Assembly: GCF_000321225.1 (NCBI RefSeq)
Contig: NW_004452110.1
Span: 351,705-415,704, forward strand
Direction of reading: 5' to 3'
DNA from: Odobenus rosmarus divergens
Taxonomy: Eukaryota > Chordata > Mammalia > Carnivora > Odobenidae
Length of the DNA stretch: 64,000 bases
Positions 23,836 to 33,959 of this stretch are shown here, one piece after another. The notes under the pieces are model-generated. The model had not been told where the DNA came from. It ran no database searches and was given only the letters and a program-made list of their open reading frames with translations. The stretch's first letter is position 1, and the number at the start of each line of letters is the position of its first letter. The position numbers and the translations under genes were made by a program.

Positions 23836-24540
23836 AATGGCTATTGTAACACACTACCAAAAACTTAGTAACTTACAACCACACAAATTCATCTTAGAAT
23901 TCTATGGGTCGGAAGTCCAACACAGGTCTCACTGGGCCAAAGTCCAGGTGTCAGCAGGCTGCTTTTCCTTCTGGAGGGGAGAGTAATTTTCTTGTCTTCT
24001 CTGGCTTCTAGAGGCTGCTCCCATTCCTTGGCTCATGGCTCCGTTTGTTCATTATCAAAGCCAACAATGGCCAGTGAGTCCTCATATCACCGTGACACTG
24101 ACTGGTCTGCTTCCTTCTACTTTTATTGGTTTTTTTTTTTCATTTTATTTATTTTGAGAGAGAGAGAGAGTGAGCAAGAGAGAGAGCACGAGCCAGGGGG
24201 AGAGGCAGAGGGAGAAGCCGACTCCAGGCTGAGCAGGGAGCCCGAAGTAGGGCTGGATCCCAGGACCCCGGGATCATGACCTGAGCCAAAGGCAGACGCT
24301 TAACCGACTGAGCCACCCAGGCGCCCCTTCCTTCTACTTTTAAAGGCCCCTGGGATACGTTGGGCCTACCAGATAATCCAGGATAATTTCTCTACTTTAA
24401 GGTCAGCTGACTAACAAGCTTAATTCTGTCTTTAACCGTAACTCCCCTTTGCCGTGTAAGAGAGCATATTCATAGTTTCCAGGGATGAGGACAGAAACAT
24501 CTTTGGGGGCCATTATCTTACCCTCCACACCCATGTTCTA
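23836..24540 (-). mobile_element. MLT1 LTR, antisense, split by a SINE
   Basis: Left part: 'ggctattgtaacacactacc', 'acttagtaacttacaacc', 'ggcttctagaggctgc'. Right part: 'gggcctaccagataatccagg' and 'ggccattatcttaccc' near 24520. Together they form a solitary MaLR LTR in reverse. The SINE at 24126-24327 interrupts it. No internal retroviral sequence is present. Confidence 0.8.
24111..24342 (-). mobile_element. Carnivore tRNA-Lys SINE (copy 6) with target duplication
   Basis: T-tail, GA-rich stretch and head 'gagccacccaggcgcccc' at about 24310-24327. Perfect 15-base flanks 'ttccttctactttta' at 24111-24125 and 24328-24342 show insertion into the MLT1 LTR. Confidence 0.96.
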
Positions 24541-24669
24541 AGGTCAGGGTTTCTCATCCTAAAAAATGATTTTTGAACCTGTTCCTTGCCCCCCGTGCCT
24601 CCTGCTGGATTCCGTGCTGAGCTCCTCGGAGGAGGGTCTATGCTCACCACTTCTTATCCGTCATCAGCT

Positions 24670-25206
24670 GCTCCTTTTTAAAAAAAAATTGATATATTAT
24701 TCACTTACCATAGTAGTCACTTTTTTAAAGTGTACAATTTAGGGCGCCCGGGTGGCGCAGTCGAAACCAAGCATCCGACTCTTGGTTTCGGCTCAGGTCA
24801 TGATCTCAGGGTCGTGAGATCAAGCCCTGCATCGGGCCCCGTCCTGGGTGTGGAGCCTGCTTGGGATGCTCTCTGTCCCTCCCTTTCCCTTTCTCCCCCT
24901 ACCCCTCATGCTTTCTAAAAAAACCAAGAGTACCATTTGGCAGTTTTTAGTGTATTCACTAGGTATGCAACCACCAACACTATATAATTCCAGAACACTG
25001 TTGTCACCCTAAAAAGGAAGGCCATACCAATTGGCAGTCAGTCCCCATTCCTCCCTTCCTCAGCCTCCGTCAATCACGAAGCTGCTTTCCGTCTATATCG
25101 ATTTACGGATCCACCCTAGACATTTCATGTAAATGTAGTCACAGGATATGTGACCTTTCGTGTGGGGCTTCTTTCACTCAGCATCATGTTTTCAAGGCTC
25201 ACTCGC
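24670..25206 (-). mobile_element. L1M 3' end, antisense, split by a SINE
   Basis: 'aaagtgtacaattt' (24727-24740) continues after the SINE with 'gtaccatttggcagtttttagtgtattcac' and then 'acatttcatgtaaatgtagtcac', 'ggggcttctttcactcagc' and 'gttttcaaggctcactcg'. The order equals that of 15403-15770. Confidence 0.88.
24741..24927 (+). mobile_element. Carnivore tRNA-Lys SINE (copy 7)
   Basis: 'agggcgcccgggtggcgcag', 'cttggtttcggctcaggtcatg' and 'gatctcagggtcgtgagatc' with a CT-rich tail, in sense. Short flanks 'gtacaattt' (24732-24740) and 'gtaccattt' (24930-24938) suggest a worn target duplication within the host L1. Confidence 0.92.
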
Positions 25207-25329
25207 ACTGAAACACCTTGCAGCCCGGCCTCCACGGACCTGCCCCATGTTTCACCGGCTGAGCTCCCCCAGGCTTCCACTATGCAGTCCCCAGATTCCA
25301 CAGCCCTTCTCAACCCTCCGTGGGTCACA

Positions 25330-25490
25330 GGTGGGACCCTCCTCCTCGGGACACCGCATCCTTGGCTTCCATCAGGATGCCCTTTCTCGGTTATCCTTCC
25401 GCCTCTGTGCTCTTGCTTCCTCTTCTCTGGCCCTAGTCTCTCCTTGTCTTCTGAAAGGATCTGCGCCCCAGTGTTCAGTCCCAGGCTCTC
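25330..25490 (+). mobile_element. L2 LINE internal fragment, sense
   Basis: 'caccgcatccttggcttccatcaggatgccc', 'ctcggttatccttccgcctctgtgctc' and 'ttgcttcctcttctc' follow the L2 ORF-end layout in sense. It explains the long Ser/Pro/Leu-rich frames at 25150-25632. Confidence 0.55.
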
Positions 25491-25674
25491 TGCTGTTTCC
25501 CGTATCCCAGGGGATCTAGCAGCCCCGGGCGGGCTTTTTGGTGGGCCCGCCCTAAGACTGCAGACGACACTTTATACACATCATAGCATTTCGTCGGCTT
25601 CGCAAACGGGTCTATATATAGTAAAGTGTTAAAAGTCACAGCTATGTAATCTTTCTGTCTTTGAGGGCTGAGTT

Positions 25675-25960
25675 AGCCAAGCCTCTTTGGGTTGCAAGAG
25701 ACAGAAACCCAACTTAAGGTGAGTTGAACAAACAGGGAATTGAACAACTCACATGCCTAGAGTAGCTCAAAGAAGTGAAGGAAGCACAGCGGCTGTGGGG
25801 GTTTTGGGGACTGGATTCAGGAACACGTTGCTGTTAGGATTTTCCCTCTCTCGATTTCTCAATTCTGCTGGCTTCTGCTTGGCTTATTCTCTCCAGCACA
25901 TTAGCTTTCATCCCATATCACAGAAGATGACACCTGGCAGCCCTCAACTTCTTCCCACTT
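25675..25960. mobile_element. Unnamed ancient interspersed repeat, copy 2
   Basis: 'ttgcaagagacagaaacccaacttaaggtgagttg' at 25694-25728 and 'ggattttccctctctcg...ctgctggcttctgc' resemble the layout of copy 1 at 6825-7130. The family is not named. Confidence 0.45.
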
Positions 25961-26193
25961 GGGACTCAAAAACAAAGCTCTTCTCCAGTTCCAAATTAAA
26001 AATCCTGAAGAAGGACTCTGAACACCTTATGTTGGGTTGTATACTCACCCTTGGCACAATCATGGAGCTGTGTGCTGGGATGAAGTAGACCCAGGCCTGC
26101 TGTCTACGCTTGTATGTTGTGGGGCAGAATGCAGTGATGGCGGGCCTGCCAGATGCCCGTGATGGGAGAAGAGGAGGAGCAGTTCTTCAAAGC

Positions 26194-26194
<1 letters not shown>

Positions 26195-26228
<34 letters not shown>
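26195..26228. repeat. (GT)17 microsatellite
   Basis: About 17 uninterrupted GT units, the longest pure dinucleotide tract on the left half of the window. Confidence 0.97.
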
Positions 26229-26231
<3 letters not shown>

Positions 26232-26664
26232 GGACAGTGAAAAATGGGAGATGTCTCCTACAAGACATCACCCACACCCACTGCTTCTATGACTCCACCA
26301 TGTGGATAACTTCGACAGTCCCTAGCTGCCAGATGCCCATCGATGTCTACCTGGTTGGCCACTGGCACCCCCGAACTAAGCTTCCCTGGTGTCCCAGTCT
26401 TTATCAGTGGCACCACCCCCAGCAAGTCTCCCGAGCTTTTCCTAGTTCCTTGCCCTCATGAATGGTTATTCCTGCTCTGTCTGGACACTTGGCCAAGTCC
26501 CACCAATCTTAGCACTTCACTGTCTTTCCCAGCCATTGTTCCCATCCCTAATGGCCTTGCTCTAGGTCAGACCCTCAGTGGCTCTGGCCTGCCACCCTCC
26601 CCCTCTCTCCATGGCTCTCCCTGCCACGAGACAGATTCAATCACCAGCTGTGGAGCCTCCACTC
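26229..26664. other. Unique sequence, no gene seen
   Basis: Overlapping frames of 102 and 129 codons (26153-26461, 26343-26732) start within or beside the GT repeat and look Ser/Pro-rich by composition only. Confidence 0.5.
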
Positions 26665-26835
26665 TATGCCAGAGATGTGCTGAGTATTGGGTTTTTTTGT
26701 TTTTTTTTTTAATCCTCATAACAATTCTATGAGTGGAATAGTAGTATCACTAGGAAAATGAGGCTCAGTGAAGGGCTCGTGAAGGGAGGCAGCGGTGGTT
26801 GAAAGAAAATTTGAACTTGGGTCTCTAATTCTAAG
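26665..26835 (-). mobile_element. MIR SINE, antisense
   Basis: 'ctatgccagagatgtgctgag', 'aatcctcataacaattctatgagtgg' and 'gaaaatgaggctcagtgaagg' are the reversed MIR core. A T-run (26691-26710) has expanded inside it. Confidence 0.75.
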
Positions 26836-27314
26836 GATAGCATCAATTCTAGTTCCCTGCCACTGTCTTCTCAAATAGTTGCCAAACGAACTTATGAAGG
26901 ATCGAATCATGCTGACTTCTTTTGGCTCAACGGCTGTTGTGAAACCTTCCCAGTTTACAAATAAGAGCCTTTAAGCAGCCCTGGGCCTTGCCCATCACTC
27001 AAAAAGGGCAGGGCTGCTGAGCTCACTCTGATATGGGGACTTCCCTGAAAGCTTGTGGGACTCCTCTCTCCCACTGGAGGCCTGGGGGTTGAGGGAAGGA
27101 AGAAAGCCTGTTTCCAGAAAGAGTTCAGCAAAAGAATCCAGTGTTAAGCACTTAACACTGGGTACCTGATAACCAGCAAACATCTGATAAATTGGGGGTG
27201 GGGATGGGGCTGCATTGTCCTGGCTACGCCCCGGAGGGGGTGCAGGGTGGCCTCTTCTGTCTTTGTCGACTTGTTTACATACTTGGCTTGTTTTCAGTCT
27301 CTCCCCACTCCCCC
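26836..27314. other. Unique sequence, no gene seen
   Basis: The minus-strand frame at 26995-27372 (125 codons) has no recognisable domain. Confidence 0.5.
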
Positions 27315-27410
27315 AAAATAAGCTCCAAGGGAGAACCTTGCCTGTTTTCCTCCGAACCAGGGCTAGACCCATGAGTAGGTGCTCAATAAATATTTGTTGT
27401 GGATGGAGGG
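27315..27410 (+). mobile_element. L2 LINE 3' end, sense
   Basis: 'ctccaagggagaaccttgcctg' and 'gtaggtgctcaataaatatttgttg' (27375-27399) form the recognisable 3' terminus of L2. Confidence 0.75.
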
Positions 27411-28134
27411 ATCAGATGGAGGGATGAGAGAAAGAGTTTCTAGTTCAAGTCCTAGAATGAGATATTTCGAACTGTTTTTACATCTGGTTATTCCACTCAA
27501 GTGTGCCCAGACGGCAACCCAGCAATGATGGGGCCTCGAAACACTTACGTTATGGGCTCCATGATAAATGCTCTGCCTTCCCCCGCCCCCCCCCCCACAG
27601 TTAACCCAGCTGTAGAACTGGGTTGACCTTGAATGAAGTGGTGTTTCCAGCTGCAACTTCACAGCCATTAATCTGGAGTTGATTAAGCCAGCATTGTGAA
27701 AAGGAAAACTATAAGAATGGGAGGAAGAACCCCACGTACTGAGAAGTTCACACCGTCCATTCACTCTCTTTGCTCCACGCATCTCGTGTGTGGGCGCTTT
27801 AAAAAAAATAAATAAACAATTAATGCACTGCCGTGGAGAGAGAAGAGGAACAGGGTCCAACTTTGTCCCAGCAGGAGGGCGGACTGGCTGCCCAGGGCCC
27901 TGGAAGGGCATTCCTGGCCCTCGTCAGTTTTAACTGGATGGTCTGTCCATTCCCCCCAGAGTGGGCAGCTGAGCAGGGCTAAGGCAGCTGGGGCTTTGTG
28001 AGGGGTTGTAAACTCTTCGGATCTGCCTTTGGTTTTGTTTTGTTTTGTTTCTGTGGCAGTTCCAGCCTTTGGCAGGGCCCCCGGAAAGAGCAGAAAACTT
28101 GGGTTCTCCTCTTGGCTTTGCTTGGCTGAGCTTG
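27411..28134. other. Unique sequence with C-run and TTTTG repeat
   Basis: A nearly pure C tract spans 27580-27597, and (TTTTG)n lies at 28031-28050. The 182-codon minus-strand frame at 27363-27911 is the longest in the window. It crosses the C-run (yielding a Gly stretch) and the L2 end, lacks any domain, and is best read as chance. Confidence 0.55.
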
Positions 28135-28205
28135 ATTGGGCAAATGACCTCACTTTTGGGGCCTCAGATCACTCATCTGTAAAACGAGGTGGTTGGACAA
28201 GAACA
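28135..28205 (+). mobile_element. MIR-class fragment, sense
   Basis: 'gggcaaatgacctcacttttggggcctcag' then 'cactcatctgtaaaacgagg' matches the region common to MIR and similar old repeats. Confidence 0.55.
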
Positions 28206-28451
28206 GAGGTTTCCAAACCTTCTATTATTTATTATTATTATTATTTATTTATTTTTTGCCCTGGAATTCTTTAAACAAAAATGAACTGGGTCACCTCTCT
28301 CCTGACAATATATTAAAACAAAGTTGGAAAAAAAAAAGGTGGGGTAGGGAGAAGTAGCATGGTCCCATACTCCCCCATGCCAATCTCCAGTCTGAGAGGG
28401 GGTCCTCTGTGGAACCCCCAGCTTCTGCAGCAACACAGTTTGAAAACTACT
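28205..28451. mobile_element. Probable hAT-type DNA transposon fragment
   Basis: 'cagaggtttccaaacc' on the left and 'cagtttgaaaactactt' on the right are approximate inverted termini of the CAGNGGTTTTCAAA kind seen in hAT-Charlie elements. An internal (ATT)n tract has expanded at 28222-28256. Flanking 8-base duplications are not evident. Confidence 0.45.
28222..28256. repeat. (ATT)n/(ATTT)n microsatellite
   Basis: AT-only tract of mixed ATT and ATTT units within the hAT-like fragment. Confidence 0.93.
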
Positions 28452-29051
28452 TCAGATTCCCATCTGGCTCTAATTGGAATTATCTCTCATCTGAAGGAGT
28501 TTAATGTTTGCAGCACCTAAGAATTGTGAATGGCTGTTAGTAATGGGAACCTGACAAATAAGGAGAATAGGGGGCTGTTTATTTATTCACTTATTTGGTA
28601 ACAAAGTCCACAGGGAGGCACTGCAGGGCAAATGTGGCAGCTCTAAGCATCATCTGGGAGAAGAGACCTAGGCTCCTTTTATCTTTCTGTTCTATCTTTC
28701 TGAACTCATGGCTGCCCTTCTCAAATTTGGCTCCTAGTCAAAACATGGCTGCGGAAGTGCCAGACATCACATTCAAGAAAAAGGAGGAAGGGGAGAAGGG
28801 CAGATAGGCACACACCAATTTTGTCTGCTCCCTTTAAAAACCTTTCCTGGGAGCATCAGCTGGGATTCCAGCGGATATCTCCTTGGCAAGAACTGTGTCA
28901 TGTGACTACCTCCGGCTTCAGGGGAAGCCAGCAAAAGTTATCATCATTATTTTTTAAATTGAGGTATATTGGCACCCAGCATAAAACTAGGGCTCTGCTA
29001 ATAATGATGATGACGAGAATGGATACTGGCTAGTCCACAGAAAATACAGCC
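28452..29051. other. Mostly unique sequence, no gene seen
   Basis: A short 'ttttttaaattgaggtatattgg' at about 28950-28972 may be the end of an antisense L1. Nothing else recognised. Confidence 0.5.
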
Positions 29052-29315
29052 ACCACGGCTCACATCTACTGAGCCCTTACCAAGTACCAGGCACCATGCT
29101 GAGAATTTTGTAGGCTTTATCTCTTTTAATTCTCATAACTGCCCAGGGAGGTCAACGCTCATCATCCCCATTTTATAGCTGAGGATGTGGAGGCTCAGAA
29201 AATTAAGTGACTTGGCCAAGATCCCACAGCAAAAAGATGGTGAAGCCAGGATATTAACCCAGGCACTCAGATGCTCGAGTCCAAACCCTTCATCACCAGA
29301 TTATACCGCTCTGGT
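29052..29315 (-). mobile_element. MIR SINE, antisense, nearly full length
   Basis: 'ctactgagcccttaccaagtaccaggcaccatgctgag', 'attctcataactgcccagggagg', 'ccattttatagctgagg', 'gtgacttggccaagatcccacagc' and 'gaagccaggatattaacccaggc' cover almost the whole element. It is the best MIR in the window. Confidence 0.92.
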
Positions 29316-29368
29316 GAAGACCAAGAATAAATTACACCCTAGGCCCTTCAATGCTGTTTCAGCATCTT

Positions 29369-29624
29369 TAAAAAATGGAGCTGCGGGGCGCCTGGGTGGC
29401 TCAGTTGGTTAAGTGACTGCCTTCGGCTCAGGTCATGATCCTGGAGTCCGGGGATCGAGTCCCGCATCGGGCTCCCTGCTCGGCAGGGAGTCTGCTTCTC
29501 CCTCTGACCCTCCCCGCCCATGTGCTTTCTCTCTCTCTCATTCTCTCTCTCCAATAAATAAATAAAATCTTAAAAAAATTAAAAAAAATAAAAAAAATAA
29601 AAAATAAAAAATGGAGCTGCGGGG
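29369..29624 (+). mobile_element. Young carnivore tRNA-Lys SINE (copy 8), perfect 20-base duplication
   Basis: Near-consensus sense copy. An A-box-like 'tggctcagttgg' lies at 29397-29408 and a B-box-like 'ggatcgagtcc' at 29452-29462, the latter one base from the general Pol III B box. A CT-rich stretch, 'aataaataaataaaatctt' and a long A-rich tail follow. Both flanks carry 'taaaaaatggagctgcgggg' without mismatch (29369-29388 and 29605-29624), the freshest duplication in the window. Confidence 0.97.
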
Positions 29625-30184
29625 GGCGGGGGGAGGGGACAGAGTGCTAGAGCCCCGCCTTTTCTGCTCCTCTCAGTGTCCCTGGTAAGGAAGGCAGCGT
29701 GACACACTGAATTCGCTATGATGCATTTACCGGAACGTTAAGTATTTTAGATACGGTTTGGAGGGAGTTCAGGGGAAACATTTTCAGGGACTTGACTTGC
29801 AGGCATGATTTATGGAGCAGGGTTAAAAGAGCTAAATATATATGGGCTGGCACAGTATGAGAAGTGAGAAGGGGAGGGAGGAGGGTGGCACAAAAGGAAA
29901 ACACGGAGCCAGCCCCAGTGTTCCAGAAATTTAGGGGAGGGCTGCAGCAACCCGGGGCAAAGGGGTCACAACTCAGATCCAGTTGAAAATGGAAAACAAC
30001 AAGCCCTTGGCTCCCTCAACCAGATGTTTCTTCAGCTCTGCGAGGGGAGGTGGCGGTGTCTCCTGCTTCCTGGGAGTCGAGGGGCATGAACAGAAATGGA
30101 GCCGTTTGCTGTGGGATAATTGTAGAGGCAGAACTCAGAAACGGTCTCCCAAGAGGAATGGGCAAGGTCTTTAAGTCCAGCTTT
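29625..30184. other. Unique sequence, no gene seen
   Basis: Starts with a G-rich stretch (29619-29639). No repeat or coding signal. Confidence 0.5.
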
Positions 30185-30405
30185 GTATTTACAGACCACC
30201 TTGGCAACATTTTCCTCTTTTGATCATGGCAACAATATTATTCGCATTTTGCAGATGAGAAACCTAAAGCAGAGCTGGCGGGAGTGCCAAGTTCAGGTGA
30301 TAGCACACACGTTCCATCAAGGGCAGATCCAGGAATGGGGAGGGCGGCAAGAATGGCGTCTTGACTCCGTACAGCTGCCGGTACATACTAGGTGCACAGT
30401 AAATG
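30185..30405 (-). mobile_element. MIR SINE, antisense, worn
   Basis: 'ttgatcatggcaacaatattattcgcattttgcagatgag' (30222-30258) keeps the reversed core. 'catactaggtgcacagtaaatgcc' at 30385-30408 resembles the same family's 3' end in the opposite sense, so two fragments may be present. Confidence 0.55.
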
Positions 30406-30718
30406 CCATCTGTCAGTATCTAACACAGCTTATAACCAAATCCATGGACATATTCCCTTGTCAGGATTTCTCTTCAGGGAAGTTCAACTTCTGTTTCTGT
30501 CCATTCATCAGGAGAAATACTTACTGAAGAGAAAGTGATAGCCCTTTGAGACTAAGGAGTAATGCAGACTAATGTCTCACAAGCCAACACTGAATGAGAG
30601 AGCCACTAACCTGAGATTTTATTTAATAATGGACTTCTTTCTTGTTATGAGGGGGGTTTCCTGGGGTGTTGGTAACATTCTATATCTGGATCCACTTGTG
30701 AAATTCATTGAGCTTTAT

Positions 30719-30935
30719 TATTTGCATATTTTTAATTTTTATTTTTTTAAGATTTTATTTATTTGACAGAGAGAGAGAGAGCATGCACAAGCAAGGGGAG
30801 CAGGAGAGGGAGAAGCAGGCTCCCTACTGAGCAGGAAGCTGAACCCAGGGCTCGATCCCAAGGCCTTGGGATCATGACCCGAACTGAAGGCAGACGCTTA
30901 ACCAATTGAGCCACCCAGGTGCCCCTATTTGCATA
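30719..30935 (-). mobile_element. Carnivore tRNA-Lys SINE (copy 9), first of a double insertion
   Basis: 'aagattttatttatttgacag', 'gggagaagcaggctccctactgagc' and the head 'gagccacccaggtgcccc'. The body is about 30741-30925. Its flanks are 'tatttgcata' at 30719-30728 and 30926-30935. The right-hand copy also serves as the left flank of copy 10. Confidence 0.95.
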
Positions 30936-31169
30936 CTTGTTAAATAAGTTTTATTTATTTATTTTAGAGAGAGAGAGAGCGTGTGAGCAGGGGGAGGGGC
31001 AGAGTGGGGGGGGACAGGCGGAAAATCTCAAGCAGACTCCATGCTCAGTGTGGGACCCAACATGGGACTTTATCTCAAGACCCTCACATCACGACCTGAG
31101 CTGAAACCAAGAGTTGGATGCTTAACCTTAACTGACTGAACCATCTAGGCGCCTCTTATTTGCATACTT
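30926..31169 (-). mobile_element. Carnivore SINE (copy 10), second of a double insertion
   Basis: More diverged than copy 9: 'attttagagagagagagagc', 'gggacccaacatgggac', a duplicated 'ttaaccttaactgactgaacc', and the head 'catctaggcgcctc'. The flanks 'tatttgcatactt' at 30926-30938 and 31157-31169 are identical over 13 bases. Its greater divergence suggests it inserted before copy 9. Confidence 0.93.
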
Positions 31170-31319
31170 TTTATTGAAGTATACTAAATATATAGAAAGG
31201 TTCTTAAAAAAAAAAAAAAGGCATCTTCACTAATTTAAGGTCCTAAGTTGGCATTCTGGTTAAGACTATGATGAGGCAGGGACCACTTAATTTCACTCTG
31301 TTTCCTTTTTAGAAGGAGA

Positions 31320-31745
31320 CTTTTGATTTTTAACTGGGCACAGGGCCAGCTAGAATAAAAACTGCAGCTTCCAGCTTCTTTTGTAACTGAGTATGGCCTT
31401 GTGACTAAGCCTGGCTAGTGGGATGTAAAGGAATGATTGCATGCAACTTTCAAGAAGTTGCTTAAGGCAGGTGACATGCCCTTCTTTCCTTCTCTTCTCC
31501 TTCCTGCTGGCTCAGAGGTAGACAAGATGGCTGGAGCTTGGCAGCTATCTTAGTCTGGGAGGAAAAACCCATGCTGCAAGCAGTGTCACTTTGGATGGCT
31601 GCTCCTTGAACATCATGGAGCTCTCACAGCAGCCCTGAGCTATTTTCCTCCAGATCTCTTTTTACAAAAGTGAATACACTTCTCCTTCATGTAAGCAACT
31701 GTTTTGTGGTTTCTGTTACTTGCAGCCAGACTTAATTTCAATGGA
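31320..31745 (+). mobile_element. Unnamed ancient repeat (LTR- or MER-like)
   Basis: 'ctgcagcttccagcttcttttgtaactgag', 'ggctagtgggatgtaaa', 'caagatggctggagc' and a 3' part '...gtttctgttacttgcagcc' match the layout of an old mammalian repeat ending near an 'ataaa..ctgtttaagcc' region. Possibly the same family as 8395-8890. Confidence 0.45.
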
Positions 31746-32298
31746 TATGTACGGAGGGCACCAAATTCAGGTTACTTGGAGGAGTAGGAGGAGAGAGTGT
31801 GATGAGCTTCAACATTATTGGTTAAACCTTTGTTTCTTAAGCTAGCTGGTGGGCACATGGGTATTAATTAGGATATCTCATAACTTGGGGGGTTTATTGG
31901 AGTATCACAAATGAAATCTTTTTAAAAGGCACTGGCAGAAATGGTGTCAAAGCAAGACAATGAGATATGTAGAAAAGAGAATCGACTGGTGGCAACTTTT
32001 GGCTTCATCCAGGTGCTATGTCTGAATTAGTTTTGGTGTTAGGGTCTGAGTGCAGCCTCTGAATAAGCCTCATGAACAGAATAAACAAGACTTGAAGGGG
32101 CAAAGGTGAGTTCAGCCTGTGGATACCCAGTGTCTGGAAACAAGAAGGGAAGGAAAAGAAGATTGGGTACCACTCCCTCCCCCAAGCTGCCAAGACCCTA
32201 TCTAAGTTAGGTCAACAGGAAGCTCTCATTGCCAACAAGGCCTGATAGGGTCTCTTGACCCCACCTACCTTCATTTTAAGGAAAATAAAGAAGTATTT
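31746..32298. other. Unique sequence, no gene seen
   Basis: No recognised repeat and no frame above 62 codons. Confidence 0.5.
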
Positions 32299-32447
32299 CA
32301 CAAAACACGTTTTCTTCCTTCTTTCTTTTTTTTTTTTTTCAAGTAAGCTCTATGCCCAACATGGGGCTCAAATTCACAATCCCAAGATCAAGAGTCGCAT
32401 GCTCTACCGACTGAGCCAGCCAGGCGCCCCCACAGAACACATTCTCA
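32299..32447 (-). mobile_element. Short carnivore SINE of a second subtype (copy 11)
   Basis: Antisense body about 32326-32430: T-run, 'taagctctatgcccaacatggggctcaaattcac', 'gatcaagagtcgcatgctctaccgactgagccagccaggcgcccc'. It lacks the GA-rich block of the other copies and keeps a more tRNA-like 'gctctaccgactgagcc'. Flanks 'cacaaaacacgttttct' (32299-32315) and 'cacagaacacattctca' (32431-32447) match at 13 of 17. Confidence 0.9.
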
Positions 32448-33374
32448 TTGCAACAAATTCAACCAGATGTGATTAAAGTAAAACATGAACATACTCGCCT
32501 ACTCAGATTGTATCCTACCCCTCAGAGCTGGCCATGCTGAACAGTATGTGAGCACGTGGTTGTTGGCAAGGCCAAAGTAAAGGCCGGAACCCCAGGGAGA
32601 CCAGGCAGGTATCTCCAGCACCTGGGGGCGACCTCTGCCTGGATACTGCTCACAGATACTGTAGGCTATGGGGGCTGGGGAAAGGGCTCTGCTCTTGAGA
32701 GGGTAGGCCTAGGAACTCCTTGAACGTGTAACTCTGGTGCATGCCTGGGATCAGGATGTTCCAGAAGAGGCAGACCTACTTCTTGCCTTGACTGGTCCTC
32801 AGTCTATCAGCCACACCTCACCAGGACAGGCCCCGGAGGCCAGGAAGCCACTTTCTCCCACATTTGTGATTCTCCTTAAAAAAAAAAAAAAAAAAATGGC
32901 AGCAGCTCCGAGCATTCCTGAGTACCATGGTGATAGACATCACAGCAACACATGGATAGACAGGCACCTTTGTGAGATATCTTGAGCCTGATGAATCATG
33001 TGTCAGGAAACAGGCACCCTAGACCTCTGGGTATTCAAGTTTGCAGCGGCAAGAACAGCTTGTGGTGACATGCAATATCTTTGCTGTGCCCAGGTAACTA
33101 CGGTACAATGGATCATCCCTCATCTCTGTTTTGTTAGAGGATATAGAAAGTTATGTTCATTCCATTCGCTGGAAGAGGAAAGGCGATCACATTGCTCGAG
33201 ACAGGAATTGAGAGAGCCTGGCAAAGGTTTTCTCTTGACTTTTACAGTTATAAACATAGAAAGGCATTTAGTTTTACCACTGAGTTATCTTTACTGAGAA
33301 GTTGGGAATGTCCTAGCAATTCAGACTCCCCTTGTTTGACTCAATACTGAGTAGTAACACATATAGGCACCAAT
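32448..33374. other. Unique sequence, no gene seen
   Basis: Poly-A of about 18 ends near 32896 with an unclear source. A 99-codon frame (32998-33297) has no domain. Confidence 0.5.
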
Positions 33375-33595
33375 ATTGTTCTTAAATGGATTTTTGCATA
33401 TAGTACCTCATTAAATCCAGTTGTCACATCCAAAAAAGATAATAGGTAAAATTATCCCCAAATTACAGATGAGCAAACTGAGGCTGAGGAGGCTTACATA
33501 ATCATCAGAAGTCACATAGTTAATTAATGATGGAGCACATATCTGAACTCAGACAGGTTGACTTCAGTGCCAGACCCCGTAGGCTTCATCAATAA
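33375..33595 (-). mobile_element. MIR SINE, antisense
   Basis: 'gcatatagtacctcattaaatccagttgtcac', 'attacagatgagcaaactgaggctgagg' and 'agtcacatagttaattaatgatggagc' keep the MIR order. Confidence 0.8.
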
Positions 33596-33718
33596 GGTGT
33601 TCTGTTCTCTCTGGAATCCTAAGGAAGGGCCAGGTGGACATTCATCACTGAAAGATCAGAAAGGCATCATTACAAGGGCAATTGGAACCAAGAATATCTT
33701 GGTCTTTTTGTGTCATGT

Positions 33719-33959
33719 AAAGAATATCTTGTCAGGGTGCCTGGATGGCTCACTTGGTTGAGTGTCTACTCCTGGTTTCAGCTCGGGTCATGATCTCAGG
33801 GTTGTGGGATTGAGCCCCACGTCGGGATCTGTGCTCAGCGTGGAGTCTGCTTAAGATTCTCTCCCTTTCCCTTTCCCTCCCCCTCTGTCCCTCCCCCCAC
33901 TCACATGTGCATGCACTTTCTCTAATAAAATCTTTAAAAAAGAAAAAGAAAATCTCACC
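33719..33959 (+). mobile_element. Carnivore tRNA-Lys SINE (copy 12)
   Basis: 'agggtgcctggatggctcacttggttgag', 'catgatctcagggttgtgggattgag', CT-rich stretch and 'aataaaatctttaaaaaag'. Flanks 'aaagaatatcttgtc' (33719-33733) and 'aaagaaaatctcacc' (33945-33959) match at 12 of 15, so the insertion is fairly old. Confidence 0.93.

Noticed and set aside
27363..27911. 182-codon minus-strand frame, longest in the window
   Set aside because: It runs through a C-run that gives a Gly stretch and through an L2 3' end, has no domain, and lacks splice or promoter context.
29385..29470. tRNA-like A and B boxes
   Set aside because: They belong to the tRNA-Lys-derived head of a SINE; the sequence cannot fold as a complete tRNA and continues into SINE body and tail.
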